Source: Zafaria cholistanensis (GTDB lineage Bacteria; Actinomycetota; Actinomycetes; Actinomycetales; Micrococcaceae). Taken from it: DNA of 64,000 nt. Where the stretch lies: positions 1-64,000 of the forward strand of contig NZ_BKDJ01000001.1 in the NCBI RefSeq assembly GCF_008580665.1, given 5' to 3'. Position 1 is the stretch's first letter; every line of letters begins with the position of its first letter. Of this stretch, positions 9,563-16,890 are shown one piece after another. A program made the translations under genes and the position numbers. Below the pieces are notes generated by a model that worked only from the letters and a program-made list of their open reading frames with translations, did no database searches and was not told where the DNA came from.

Positions 9563-9589
9563 GTCCTCCCGGCCGGACAGGCCCCAGAT

Positions 9590-9625
9590 CCGGCAGGGAC
9601 CGCACTTCCGGCAGGGACCGCACTT
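9590..9625. repeat. Tandem 18-bp direct repeat
   Basis: CCGGCAGGGACCGCACTT is present twice, head to tail with no mismatch, in the short space between the convergent prenyl synthase and HIT genes, followed by a partial CCGTCAG copy. Likely a slippage product. Confidence 0.75.
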
Positions 9626-9631
9626 CCGTCA

Positions 9632-9669
9632 GCACCCGCTCCGGGGCAGCAAGCCCCCGGAGCGGGTGC
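9632..9669. terminator. Bidirectional terminator hairpin
   Basis: GCACCCGCTCCGGGG pairs with CCCCGGAGCGGGTGC across a short loop, between two convergent genes. No strong T-run is present on either side. Confidence 0.75.
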
Positions 9670-9673
9670 GGGG

Positions 9674-10180
9674 TCAGAGGAACTCGGGCAGGACCGCCCG
9701 CAGTTCCGCGGCCTTGCGGGCGCGGACTTCTACCGGGACCCGGTGGCGCAGCTGCTTGTAGAGTTCGTCGCCGTGGAAGCGCGGGAACACATGCAGGTGG
9801 TAGTGCCACACGTGCTGGTTGCCGGCGGGTTCGTTGTGCTGGCGCACGCTGGTGCCGTCGGGGGCCCAGGCGCGCTTCATGGCCAGGGCGATCTTCCGGG
9901 ACATCACCATGATCGCCCCCGCGGTGTCGTCCGGCAGGTCGTAGAGCGCCTCGTGGTGCTCGGTGGGAACCACCATCACGTGGCCGCCGTGGTTGCCGAA
10001 GCCGTCGCAGGCCATGAAGGCCATGACGGTGCCGTCCCGGTAGACCAGGTCGCTGAGGGCGCAGAGGTTTTCGGGGGAGCGGATGACGCCGTCGCGCAGT
10101 TCGCAGAACGGGCAGGCATAGTCCTCCGGGGCATGGCTGGACCAGAGCTGCTGCCCGGCCCGGGGGGCCCCCGCGTCCAT
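9674..10180 (-). CDS. HIT family protein (nucleotide hydrolase/transferase)
   Basis: Histidine-triad protein (168 aa). The catalytic triad is seen as WHYHLHVFPR (H-x-H-x-H) near residue 132, and the upstream part has CPFCELRDG, a zinc-binding-type Cys pair found in many HIT proteins. HIT enzymes hydrolyse nucleoside phosphoramidates or dinucleoside polyphosphates; the substrate here is not known. The gene follows the SMI1-like gene with a 4-base gap, so both are probably co-transcribed on the minus strand and end at the shared hairpin. Confidence 0.88.
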   Translation of the reverse strand: MDAGAPRAGQQLWSSHAPEDYACPFCELRDGVIRSPENLCALSDLVYRDGTVMAFMACDGFGNHGGHVMVVPTEHHEALYDLPDDTAGAIMVMSRKIALAMKRAWAPDGTSVRQHNEPAGNQHVWHYHLHVFPRFHGDELYKQLRHRVPVEVRARKAAELRAVLPEFL

Positions 10181-10184
10181 GCGG

Positions 10185-10619
10185 CTAGTCCCCGAGCTCC
10201 GGCTCGAGCTCCTCGAACACCCACTCGAACATGTCCAGCACGTATTCGCTGAAGGTGCCTTCCTCGCTCTTCCACGTTCCGCGTGCGTTCAGCCGGCGGT
10301 GCACGATCGGGTCGGGCACGTCCAGCTGGTCAGCCCGAACGCCCCAGACGTACTTCTCCTCCTCGTCCTCCATGAAGAGCAGGTAGCCGTCCTCGATCTC
10401 GAGTTCCTCCGGGTCCCAGATGTAGTAGTAGGCCTCCATGAGGTCCTCGCAGCCGCCGAGGGCGAGGTAAAACTCGCGCAGCGCCAGCGGGATGGAGACG
10501 CCGGACACCTCAAGGGCCTCATCCAGCTCCTGGGGGGTCAGCCCGTCCTCGGGCTGCCATGCGTCGTCCAGGTACTGCGGGACCAGGGAACGGAACTTCT
10601 CGAGGAACATCTCAGCCAT
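10185..10619 (-). CDS. SMI1/KNR4-like acidic protein
   Basis: Small acidic cytoplasmic protein (144 aa). The pattern LDEALEVSGVSIPLALREFY, then YYYIWDPEELEIEDGYLLF, resembles the SMI1/KNR4 (SUKH) fold, whose members often act in binding or immunity roles. There is no toxin or polymorphic-toxin gene nearby, so immunity is not supported here. The ATG at 10619 is 6 bases after a TAGGAT box, which indicates a leaderless mRNA and favours it over the TTG two codons upstream. The HIT gene follows directly. Confidence 0.65.
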   Translation of the reverse strand: MAEMFLEKFRSLVPQYLDDAWQPEDGLTPQELDEALEVSGVSIPLALREFYLALGGCEDLMEAYYYIWDPEELEIEDGYLLFMEDEEEKYVWGVRADQLDVPDPIVHRRLNARGTWKSEEGTFSEYVLDMFEWVFEELEPELGD

Positions 10620-10625
10620 GCCCAA

Positions 10626-10631
10626 ATCCTA
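10626..10631 (-). promoter_or_regulatory. -10 box of the SMI1-like/HIT operon (leaderless)
   Basis: TAGGAT on the minus strand, 6 bases before the ATG at 10619. Confidence 0.5.
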
Positions 10632-10643
10632 TCCTCCCGAACG

Positions 10644-12050
10644 TCACTGGATGTCCCGCGCGGCCAGCGCCAGCCACAGCTGGACCCGGTCGGCGGTGTT
10701 GGAGGGGTCGTAGCCGCTGAGGTCGCTGACCTGCTGCAAGCGGTAGCGCACCGTGTTGCGGTGCAGCCCCATCCGGTCCGCCACCGCTCCCACGCTGCCG
10801 TCCAGTTCCAGGTAGGTGCGCAGCGTGGCCATCAGGTCCGCCGAGTGGACGGAATCGAACTCCTCCAGGGGGTGCAGCGCCTCCTTGGCGAGCGCGCCCA
10901 GCGGCACGTCGTGGGCCGCCAGCAGCAGGGAGGTCAGCGACAGCCGGGAGGGCCGGTTCACCCGTTCGCCGTGGCGGAGCGCCTCCAGCGCCTCGAAGTA
11001 GCTCCAGCGCAGCCCCTTCGCCTGGACGTAGGAGCCGCCGAACGCGACACGGGAGGGTACCCCGGCCCCGTGGAGGAAGGCGTCGAGTTCGCGGGCCACC
11101 TCCTCGGCGTCCTCCGTGGCCAGCACCACCGCAAGCCGGTCCTCCACCAGGGCCCCCGCCGCGGAAGCCAGCGCCGGCGGCAGCGGCAGCGTGCGCAGCG
11201 CCCGGGGCTGGCCGACGGCCTCGACCAGCAGCACCGCCAGCGGCGCCGAGGTGCCGATGCCCACGCTGGTCAGCCGCAGCGCCGCGTCCTGGCCCTCCAG
11301 GCTGCCGCGGGCCAGGTCCTGCAGGACCTGGCCGGCCGCGATGCGCCGGGATTCGCGCAGCCGCGCCTGGTTGGCCAGCTCCACGCCAAGCAGGCCCTGG
11401 GCGTAGTCCACCAGGCCGTCGTGCGTGTAGGGCTCGGCGATGGAGAGCACGCAGCGGTCGGTGAAGCCCGTGGCGATCGCAACCTCGTGCCAGCGCTCCT
11501 GGCCCGCTTCCGGCCCGTAAATCCGCGCCCCGTACTGGTCCAGGGCCACCGCGGTGCCGAGCAGGCGGGAAAGTTCGTGCAGCAGGCCGTGCAGCCCGCC
11601 CCCGCCCAGCAGCGCCGCGGCCAGCTGCTGGTGGCCGTGCAGCAGTCGCTTCAGCCGCTCCAGGTGGTCCGCGGCGATCGCCTCCGCGATCATGCGCGTG
11701 ATGGCGACGAAGGGTGTCTCGTAGGGGACCTCGAAGACCGGCAGGCCCACCTCCCCGGCCCGGCGCACGACGGCGGCCGGAACCCGGGCGTGCGTCAGCC
11801 CGGTGCCGTAGCCCAGCGCCAGCGCGCCCGCGTGGCGCACGCGGTCCACGAACGCCGCCTGCGCGGCCGCGGTCTTTTGCCGCAGCCCGGTGGTGAGCAC
11901 CACCTCGCCCCCTCCCAGGAAAGGGGCCGGATTTTCCAGTTCGGTCACCGCGGCCCATTGGATGGGTTCCCCGGCGGCGGCGCCCATGGCCGTGAGCGGC
12001 TGCAGGTGCAGCGGGGCGGAGTGCATCAGTTCGGAAAGGGTTATGGCCAT
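10644..12050 (-). CDS. PucR-type transcriptional regulator
   Basis: Regulator (468 aa) of the PucR/CdaR family. The N-terminal PucR domain begins MAITLSELM; the middle is a GGDEF-like regulatory region; the C-terminus is the family helix-turn-helix, DGSVGAVADRMGLHRNTVRYRL, near residue 420. Divergent neighbours are an NSS transporter, its small subunit and gabT. In Corynebacterium glutamicum the PucR-type GabR activates GABA-use genes, so this protein may be the GABA-responsive activator of the neighbours; that is inference. A GTG two codons upstream is an alternative start. The 115-base space to the transporter contains ACAA-N11-TTGT at 12055-12073, a possible binding site. Confidence 0.88.
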   Translation of the reverse strand: MAITLSELMHSAPLHLQPLTAMGAAAGEPIQWAAVTELENPAPFLGGGEVVLTTGLRQKTAAAQAAFVDRVRHAGALALGYGTGLTHARVPAAVVRRAGEVGLPVFEVPYETPFVAITRMIAEAIAADHLERLKRLLHGHQQLAAALLGGGGLHGLLHELSRLLGTAVALDQYGARIYGPEAGQERWHEVAIATGFTDRCVLSIAEPYTHDGLVDYAQGLLGVELANQARLRESRRIAAGQVLQDLARGSLEGQDAALRLTSVGIGTSAPLAVLLVEAVGQPRALRTLPLPPALASAAGALVEDRLAVVLATEDAEEVARELDAFLHGAGVPSRVAFGGSYVQAKGLRWSYFEALEALRHGERVNRPSRLSLTSLLLAAHDVPLGALAKEALHPLEEFDSVHSADLMATLRTYLELDGSVGAVADRMGLHRNTVRYRLQQVSDLSGYDPSNTADRVQLWLALAARDIQ

Positions 12051-12136
12051 GCACACAAGTTTAGGGAATTTGTTGTGCGTTTCTCCAACGGAGGAGGGCA
12101 GGGCGCGGCCTGAGGCCAGGACGGATGTGCCAGCAA

Positions 12137-12165
12137 TTGTTACTGGCGGGTTCGGAGCCTAGCGT
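12137..12165 (+). promoter_or_regulatory. Promoter of the NSS transporter (leaderless)
   Basis: TTGTTA (12137-12142), a 17-base spacer and TAGCGT (12160-12165), then 7 bases to the ATG at 12173. This is one of the few leaderless-type promoters in the window with a recognisable -35. Confidence 0.6.
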
Positions 12166-12172
12166 AGGTGCC

Positions 12173-13750
12173 ATGACAACTTCACCCCACTCCGGCGCTG
12201 CGGCTGCGCCGGCAGGCCGGCGGGAGACGTTCTCCTCCCGCCGGCTGTTCATCCTCTCGGCCATCGGTTCCGCCGTCGGTCTGGGCAACATCTGGCGTTT
12301 CCCCTACATCGCCTACGAAAACGGCGGCGGCGCCTTCCTGATCCCCTACCTCGCGGCCCTCCTGACCGCGGGCATTCCGCTGCTGTTCCTCGACTACGCG
12401 ATCGGGCACAAGTTCCGCGGCTCGGCCCCGCTGGCATACCGGCGGCTGCACCGCGCGGCCGAGCCGCTGGGCTGGTGGCAGGTGCTGGTCTGCTTCGTCA
12501 TCGCCGTCTACTACGCGGTGATCATCGCCTGGGCCACCATGTACACGGGGTTCTCGGTGACCAACGCCTGGGGCGGGGACCCGGCCGCCTTCTTCACCGG
12601 GGAATTCCTCCAGGTTTCCGACACCGTCGGCATCGGGTTCGACTACGTGCCGGGCGTGCTCTGGCCGCTGCTGGCCATCTGGGTGGTGACGGTGGCAATC
12701 ATGGTCGCGGGCGTCAACAAGGGCATCGCCCGCGCCAACAGCATCTTCTTCCCCCTGCTGCTGGCCATGTTCGTCATCCTGGTGCTCCAGTCCCTCTTCC
12801 TGCCGGGTGCGATCGACGGCCTGGATGCCTTCTTCACCCCGAACTGGGCGGCGCTGGCCGACCCCGGAGTCTGGGCCGCGGCCTACGGCCACATCTTCTT
12901 CTCGCTGTCGGTGGCCTTCGGCATCATGGTCACCTACTCCTCCTACCTCAAGCGCCGCACCGACCTGACCGGTTCCGGCATGGTGGTGGCGTTCGCCAAC
13001 TCGGGGTTCGAGATCCTCGCCGGCATCGGCGTGTTCGCCGCCCTGGGCTTCATGGCCTTCACCGCCGGGACCTCGGTCTCCGAGGTGGCCGTTCCCGGCA
13101 TCGGACTGGCCTTCATCGCGTTCCCGACCATCGTGTCCTCGGCGCCGTTCGGGTCGCTGATCGGGGTCCTGTTCTTCGGATCGCTGGTCTTCGCGGGGCT
13201 GACATCGCTGATTTCGATCCTGGAGGTCATCATTGCCGCCGTCCAGGACAAGCTTGGCTGGAGCCGCCTGCCGGCGACCCTGGCGGTGAGCATCCCCACC
13301 GCGGTGCTGTCCCTGGCGCTCTTCCCCACGGCCACGGGGCTGTACCTGCTGGATGTCTCCGACGCCTTCGTCAACAGCTTCGGCATCCTCGCCGGCGCCC
13401 TGGTCATGGTGGTCCTGATTGCCTGGGTGCTGCGCAAGCTGCCGTCCCTGTCCGGGCACCTGAACCAGGTCTCCTCGGTGAAGATGGGCCGGACATGGAT
13501 GGTCCTGGTTTCGGTCCTGGCCCCGGTAGTGCTCGGGTACATCCTGGTCAACGAGGTCATCGCCAAAACGGCGTCCCCTTACGAGGATTACCCGCTGGAC
13601 TTCCTGGCCGTCTTCGGGTGGGGCATGGCGGGACTGCTCCTGGTTCTGGCCATCGTGCTGACCTTCATCCCGTGGAGCGCCGGATCCAAGCTCCATGATC
13701 CCGAATACGAAGCCCATGCGGCCGCGCTGGAAGAGGAGGCCGGACGATGA
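12173..13750 (+). CDS. Sodium:neurotransmitter symporter (NSS/SNF) family transporter
   Basis: Sodium-coupled amino-acid transporter (525 aa) of the LeuT fold with about twelve membrane helices. The helix 1 signature AIGSAVGLGNIWRFPYIAYE near residue 33 carries the sodium/substrate-binding unwound segment with the paired RFP. MetS-like gene follows with an ATGA overlap, as in the methionine/alanine importer MetPS of corynebacteria. Downstream gabT and the divergent PucR regulator suggest that GABA or a related amino acid is the substrate; methionine or alanine remain possible. The ATG at 12173 has a promoter placed for a leaderless mRNA. Confidence 0.92.
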   Translation: MTTSPHSGAAAAPAGRRETFSSRRLFILSAIGSAVGLGNIWRFPYIAYENGGGAFLIPYLAALLTAGIPLLFLDYAIGHKFRGSAPLAYRRLHRAAEPLGWWQVLVCFVIAVYYAVIIAWATMYTGFSVTNAWGGDPAAFFTGEFLQVSDTVGIGFDYVPGVLWPLLAIWVVTVAIMVAGVNKGIARANSIFFPLLLAMFVILVLQSLFLPGAIDGLDAFFTPNWAALADPGVWAAAYGHIFFSLSVAFGIMVTYSSYLKRRTDLTGSGMVVAFANSGFEILAGIGVFAALGFMAFTAGTSVSEVAVPGIGLAFIAFPTIVSSAPFGSLIGVLFFGSLVFAGLTSLISILEVIIAAVQDKLGWSRLPATLAVSIPTAVLSLALFPTATGLYLLDVSDAFVNSFGILAGALVMVVLIAWVLRKLPSLSGHLNQVSSVKMGRTWMVLVSVLAPVVLGYILVNEVIAKTASPYEDYPLDFLAVFGWGMAGLLLVLAIVLTFIPWSAGSKLHDPEYEAHAAALEEEAGR

Positions 13751-13884
13751 GCGGCATTGCCATTGCCCTGATGATCGTGGCCATGGTCACCGTCTGGGGC
13801 GGGCTGGTCCTGTCCATCGTGAACCTGGCCCGCCACCCCGAGGACGAGGGGCACCTGCCCGAGGAGCAGGCCCCCGAACTTTAG
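13747..13884 (+). CDS. metS: MetS-like small subunit of the NSS transporter
   Basis: Very short membrane protein (45 aa): one hydrophobic helix (IAIALMIVAMVTVWGGLVL) followed by an acidic tail ending EEQAPEL. Its ATG overlaps the transporter stop by four bases. In Corynebacterium glutamicum the 60-residue MetS is needed for transport by the NSS protein MetP; this gene has the same position, size and single-helix topology. The call rests on context and pattern, as so short a sequence gives little direct homology. Confidence 0.75.
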   Translation: MSGIAIALMIVAMVTVWGGLVLSIVNLARHPEDEGHLPEEQAPEL

Positions 13885-14012
13885 GCCGGCACTCCGGCGC
13901 CGCCGGAACGGTTTCCGCCCTGCAGCCGGGCGGCCGCTGGCGCTGTGCACTTGCACGGCGAAGCGGCCGTCCGGCTGTGCCGTTTTCACTGGTGGAGCGG
14001 GCGTGCTCGGCA

Positions 14013-14018
14013 TAGGCT
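14013..14018 (+). promoter_or_regulatory. Possible -10 box of gabT
   Basis: TAGGCT, 55 bases before the gabT ATG, in the 189-base space after metS. No convincing -35. If used, the leader carries AAAAGGAAC as ribosome site. Confidence 0.35.
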
Positions 14019-14073
14019 CGCCGCACGACCCCATCCATCCTCCGAGGCAACCCGCCGGAAAAGGAACGCGCCC

Positions 14074-15414
14074 ATGGACATTCAGTACCGCCTTGAGCAG
14101 AAGCGACGCATCGAGGGGGCCTTCCCCGGACCCAAGTCCGCGGCGCTGGCCGCGCGCCGCACCTCCGCCGTCGCCACCGGGGTGGCCTCCTCGGTGCCGG
14201 TGTACGTGGCAGACGCCGACGGCGGCGTGATTGTGGACGTGGACGGCAACTCCCTGGTGGACCTCGGCTCCGGCATCGCCGTGACCACCGTGGGCGCCTC
14301 CAACCCGAAGGTCGCCGCCTCAGTGGCCGAGCAGGCCGCGCGCTTCACCCACACCTGCTTCATGGTCACCCCCTACGAGGGGTACGTCGAACTGGCGGAG
14401 AAGCTGGCGGAACTGACCCCGGGCAGCCACGCCAAGAAGGCCGTCTTCTTCAACTCCGGCTCCGAGGCCGTGGAGAACGCCATCAAGGTCGCCCGCGTCG
14501 CCACGGGCCGCCAGGCCGTCGTCGCCTTCGACCACGCCTACCACGGCCGCACCAACCTCACCATGGGCCTGACCGCCAAGGCCGCCCCGTACAAGCGCGG
14601 CTTCGGTCCGCTGGCCCCGGAGATCTACCGGATGCCGATGAGCTACCCGTTCCGTGAGGAAAACCCCGGCATCTCCGGCACGGAGGCCGCCGAGCGCGCC
14701 ATCCTGAACATGGAGAAGCAGATCGGCGGGGACCAGATCGCCGCCATCATCATCGAACCGATCCAGGGCGAGGGCGGCTTCATTGTCCCGGCCGAGGGCT
14801 TCCTGCCGCGCCTGGCCGAATGGGCCAAGGAACAGGGCATCGTCTTCATCGCCGACGAGGTCCAGGCCGGCTTCTGCCGCACCGGGGCCTGGTTCGCCTC
14901 CGAGCACGAGGGCGTGGTTCCGGACATCCTCACCCTCGCCAAGGGCATCGCCGGCGGCATGCCGCTTTCCGGCATCGTGGGACGCGCCGACCTGCTCGAC
15001 GCCGTGCACCCGGGAGGCCTGGGCGGCACCTACGGCGGCAACCCGACCGCCGTCGCCGGCGCGCTGGCCGCGATCGGATACATGGAAGAGCAGGACCTCA
15101 ACGGCCGCGCCCGCGAGATCGAGTCCGCGTTCTACGCCTGGGCCCGCCCGCTGCAGGAGCAGGTCCCGGCCCTCGGCGACGTCCGCGGCCGCGGTGCCAT
15201 GCTGGCGCTTGAGTTCGTCAAGCCCGGCGGCAAGGAGCCGGACGCCGAGCTGACCAGGAAGATCGCCGCCGACTGCCTGGCCCAGGGCGTGGTCATCCTC
15301 ACCTGCGGCACCTACGGCAACGTGGTCCGCCTGCTGCCGCCGCTGGTCATCGGCGACGAGCTGCTCGCCGACGCGCTTGCCGTCCTCGAGGCAGCCATCC
15401 GCGCCAACGCCTAG
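14074..15414 (+). CDS. gabT: 4-aminobutyrate aminotransferase GabT
   Basis: PLP-dependent class III (omega) aminotransferase (446 aa) that moves the amino group of GABA to 2-oxoglutarate. Seen: FNSGSEAVENAIKVAR for phosphate binding, FDHAYHGRT, IIEPIQGEGGFIVP, the PLP-contacting Asp in IADEVQAGFCRTG and the Schiff-base Lys in LTLAKGIAGGMPLS. Sequence blocks match GabT better than ornithine or acetylornithine transaminases. AAAAGGAAC precedes the ATG; the frame is open upstream without family resemblance. No succinate-semialdehyde dehydrogenase gene is adjacent, so the pathway must be completed elsewhere. A perfect terminator hairpin follows. Confidence 0.93.
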   Translation: MDIQYRLEQKRRIEGAFPGPKSAALAARRTSAVATGVASSVPVYVADADGGVIVDVDGNSLVDLGSGIAVTTVGASNPKVAASVAEQAARFTHTCFMVTPYEGYVELAEKLAELTPGSHAKKAVFFNSGSEAVENAIKVARVATGRQAVVAFDHAYHGRTNLTMGLTAKAAPYKRGFGPLAPEIYRMPMSYPFREENPGISGTEAAERAILNMEKQIGGDQIAAIIIEPIQGEGGFIVPAEGFLPRLAEWAKEQGIVFIADEVQAGFCRTGAWFASEHEGVVPDILTLAKGIAGGMPLSGIVGRADLLDAVHPGGLGGTYGGNPTAVAGALAAIGYMEEQDLNGRAREIESAFYAWARPLQEQVPALGDVRGRGAMLALEFVKPGGKEPDAELTRKIAADCLAQGVVILTCGTYGNVVRLLPPLVIGDELLADALAVLEAAIRANA

Positions 15415-15436
15415 CGGCAACCGGCGCGACGCTACG

Positions 15437-15474
15437 GCGGCCGGCGTCCTCCCCGCGGGGAGGACGCCGGCCGC
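15437..15474 (+). terminator. Terminator of gabT
   Basis: Perfect 18-base stem, GCGGCCGGCGTCCTCCCC against its complement, with a 2-base loop, followed by TGTTGTGCTTTT. Confidence 0.85.
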
Positions 15475-15642
15475 TGTTGTGCTTTTGCGGGCCGGTCCGC
15501 CGGATGCCGGCCGGCAGATTCGGGCCGCCGCAGCGTTCCTGGGGCGCACCCTCCGAAGCCCTCTTAGGCACCCCGCAGCAGAAGCGGACCCGTGGCGCCA
15601 TATGGACCGCCACCGGCGAGGAATACGGCTCTCGGTACCATT

Positions 15643-15659
15643 GATGCGTAGAGTGCAAC
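15643..15659 (-). promoter_or_regulatory. Operator-like site upstream of the IclR gene
   Basis: On the minus strand this reads GTTGCACTCTACGCATC. It matches 15 of 17 bases of the site at 16608-16624 before the ABC transporter. On the plus strand it contains TAGAGT (15649-15654), a possible -10 for iclR. This suggests autoregulation. Confidence 0.6.
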
Positions 15660-15716
15660 TAACTGCCGGCCTCCGGGACCGGAAAGTCCGTGCAACCCCC
15701 GTTCAGGAGCGTGAGC

Positions 15717-16505
15717 ATGACCAGCAGTCTTGCCGGACCCCCTGCGGCGGAAAAGGCCGGCTCCAACCAGTCCGTGGATCGCGCACTGACCATCCTGCAC
15801 GTTTTGGCCAGGCACCCGGATGCCACCGTGGGTGCGGTTGCCCGGGAGCTGAACGTCCACAAATCGACCGCTTCCCGGCTGTTGGCAGCCTTGGAGCGCC
15901 ATGGGCTCGTGACCCAATCGGCCTGGCGTGGCACATACTCGCTGGGCTTCGGGCTGGTCCGGCTCGCCGGAGCCGTCACTGCCCAGAGCTCTTTTGCCCA
16001 AGCCGCCCAACAGGCCTGCGATGAGGTGTCCAGGAGCCTGGCGGAAACCCTCAACGTCGCCATCCTCGACGATCTCGCGGCGGTCAACATAGCCCAGGCT
16101 ACCGGCAGCGCCGCGCTCTATCAGGCCCGGGAGTACGTGGGGCACCGCACCCCGCTGAATGCGACCTCCAGCGGCAAGGTGCTTCTGGCCTTCGCAGATG
16201 AGCACGTGCGCAGGGAGTACCGGAGGATGAAGCTTGAACGCTTCACCGACCGCACCATCACCGACCATCAAGCGCTGGACGAAGAGCTGGAACAGGTCCG
16301 GCGGAGCGGATGGGGCTGCTCGCTCCAGGAATGGGAGGACCGGATCCACGCCCTCGCCGTCCCGGTGCGGGACTCGGCCGGCCAGGTGGTGGCGGCGATG
16401 AGTATCACCGGACCGGAGCACCGGCTGCCGCGCGCGGACTTCGAAGCCATCGCCGAGCGCCTCCAGGCTGCGGCCAGCAGGCTGGGACTCCAAGCCGGGG
16501 TGTGA
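15717..16505 (+). CDS. IclR family transcriptional regulator
   Basis: DNA-binding regulator (262 aa). An N-terminal winged helix-turn-helix (VDRALTILHVLARHPDATVG, then LNVHKSTASRLLAALERHGLV) is followed by the IclR effector domain with HRTPLNATSSGKVLLAF and GWGCSLQEWEDRIHALAVPV. ATG 15717 is chosen because AGGAG sits 7 bases upstream; an in-frame GTG at 15690 lacks one. The next genes form an amino-acid ABC transporter whose upstream region has nearly the same 17-base site as this gene, so it is the likely regulator of that transporter. Its ligand is unknown. Confidence 0.9.
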   Translation: MTSSLAGPPAAEKAGSNQSVDRALTILHVLARHPDATVGAVARELNVHKSTASRLLAALERHGLVTQSAWRGTYSLGFGLVRLAGAVTAQSSFAQAAQQACDEVSRSLAETLNVAILDDLAAVNIAQATGSAALYQAREYVGHRTPLNATSSGKVLLAFADEHVRREYRRMKLERFTDRTITDHQALDEELEQVRRSGWGCSLQEWEDRIHALAVPVRDSAGQVVAAMSITGPEHRLPRADFEAIAERLQAAASRLGLQAGV

Positions 16506-16607
16506 CCCCCTCCTGTTTCGGCTGGGTAAATTATCTAACCGCCCACGTTACTTCTTCCGGCAATGCACGTCCATCCCTTGACACCGCCTTCTGCGCGCCC
16601 TGAGAGT

Positions 16608-16624
16608 GTTGCACTATAAGCATC
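16608..16624 (+). promoter_or_regulatory. Operator-like site upstream of the ABC transporter
   Basis: GTTGCACTATAAGCATC, 15 of 17 bases shared with the reverse strand of 15643-15659. It covers TATAAG (16615-16620), a possible -10 box, so binding would block transcription. TTGCA here and TGCAA at 16627-16631 also form an inverted repeat. Confidence 0.6.
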
Positions 16625-16661
16625 AGTTGCAATATTTACATCAGGGGGAAGTGCTCATGGC

Positions 16662-16865
16662 GTGGTGGCCAAGCATGGATCGAAGCGCCGGAACCGCCAT
16701 CCCCGGTCCCGGCGTCGTGGACCCCCGAAGCAGGCGCCCCGGTTCGGAGGCGAGCCCCACACGCCCGTGGCCGGGACGGACGTCCCCTGTTTCGGCCGGC
16801 GCCACCCCAAGAGCGTGCACGACGACCCGTTCTTTGGCCCGGACCTGACCCACATTCGCCGTTGA
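16662..16865 (+). CDS. Possible small basic protein before the ABC transporter
   Basis: A 67-residue reading frame starting GTG: basic N-terminal half (VAKHGSKRRNRHPRSRRRG) and a more ordinary C-terminal half with DVPCFGRRHPKSVHDDPFF. Third positions are GC-rich in this frame, unlike in the overlapping frame starting ATG at 16657. AGGGGGAAG lies about 10 bases upstream, and the ATPase gene starts 25 bases after the stop. No family is recognised; it could be a leader rather than a functional protein. Confidence 0.4.
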   Translation: MVAKHGSKRRNRHPRSRRRGPPKQAPRFGGEPHTPVAGTDVPCFGRRHPKSVHDDPFFGPDLTHIRR

Positions 16866-16890
16866 GGCATCCCGAAAGGCAAGGCATCCC

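Noticed and set aside
10185-10619. SMI1-like protein as immunity protein of a toxin system
   Set aside because: No toxin, secretion or polymorphic-toxin gene is adjacent; the neighbour is a HIT protein.
10179-12113. 644-codon plus-strand frame opposite the PucR gene
   Set aside because: Shadow; the minus strand has the PucR and HTH domains.
12182-13717. 511-codon minus-strand frame opposite the NSS transporter
   Set aside because: Repetitive Asp/Gln/Arg/Gly composition, typical of an antisense shadow; the plus strand encodes a clear transporter.
16578-16583. TTGACA as -35 of the IclR-linked transporter
   Set aside because: No -10-like hexamer at 16-19 bases; TATAAG is 31 bases further.
16657-16848. 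Small ORF starting ATG at 16657
   Set aside because: Third-position bias is poorer than in the overlapping frame starting at 16662, although the ATG is better spaced from AGGGGG.
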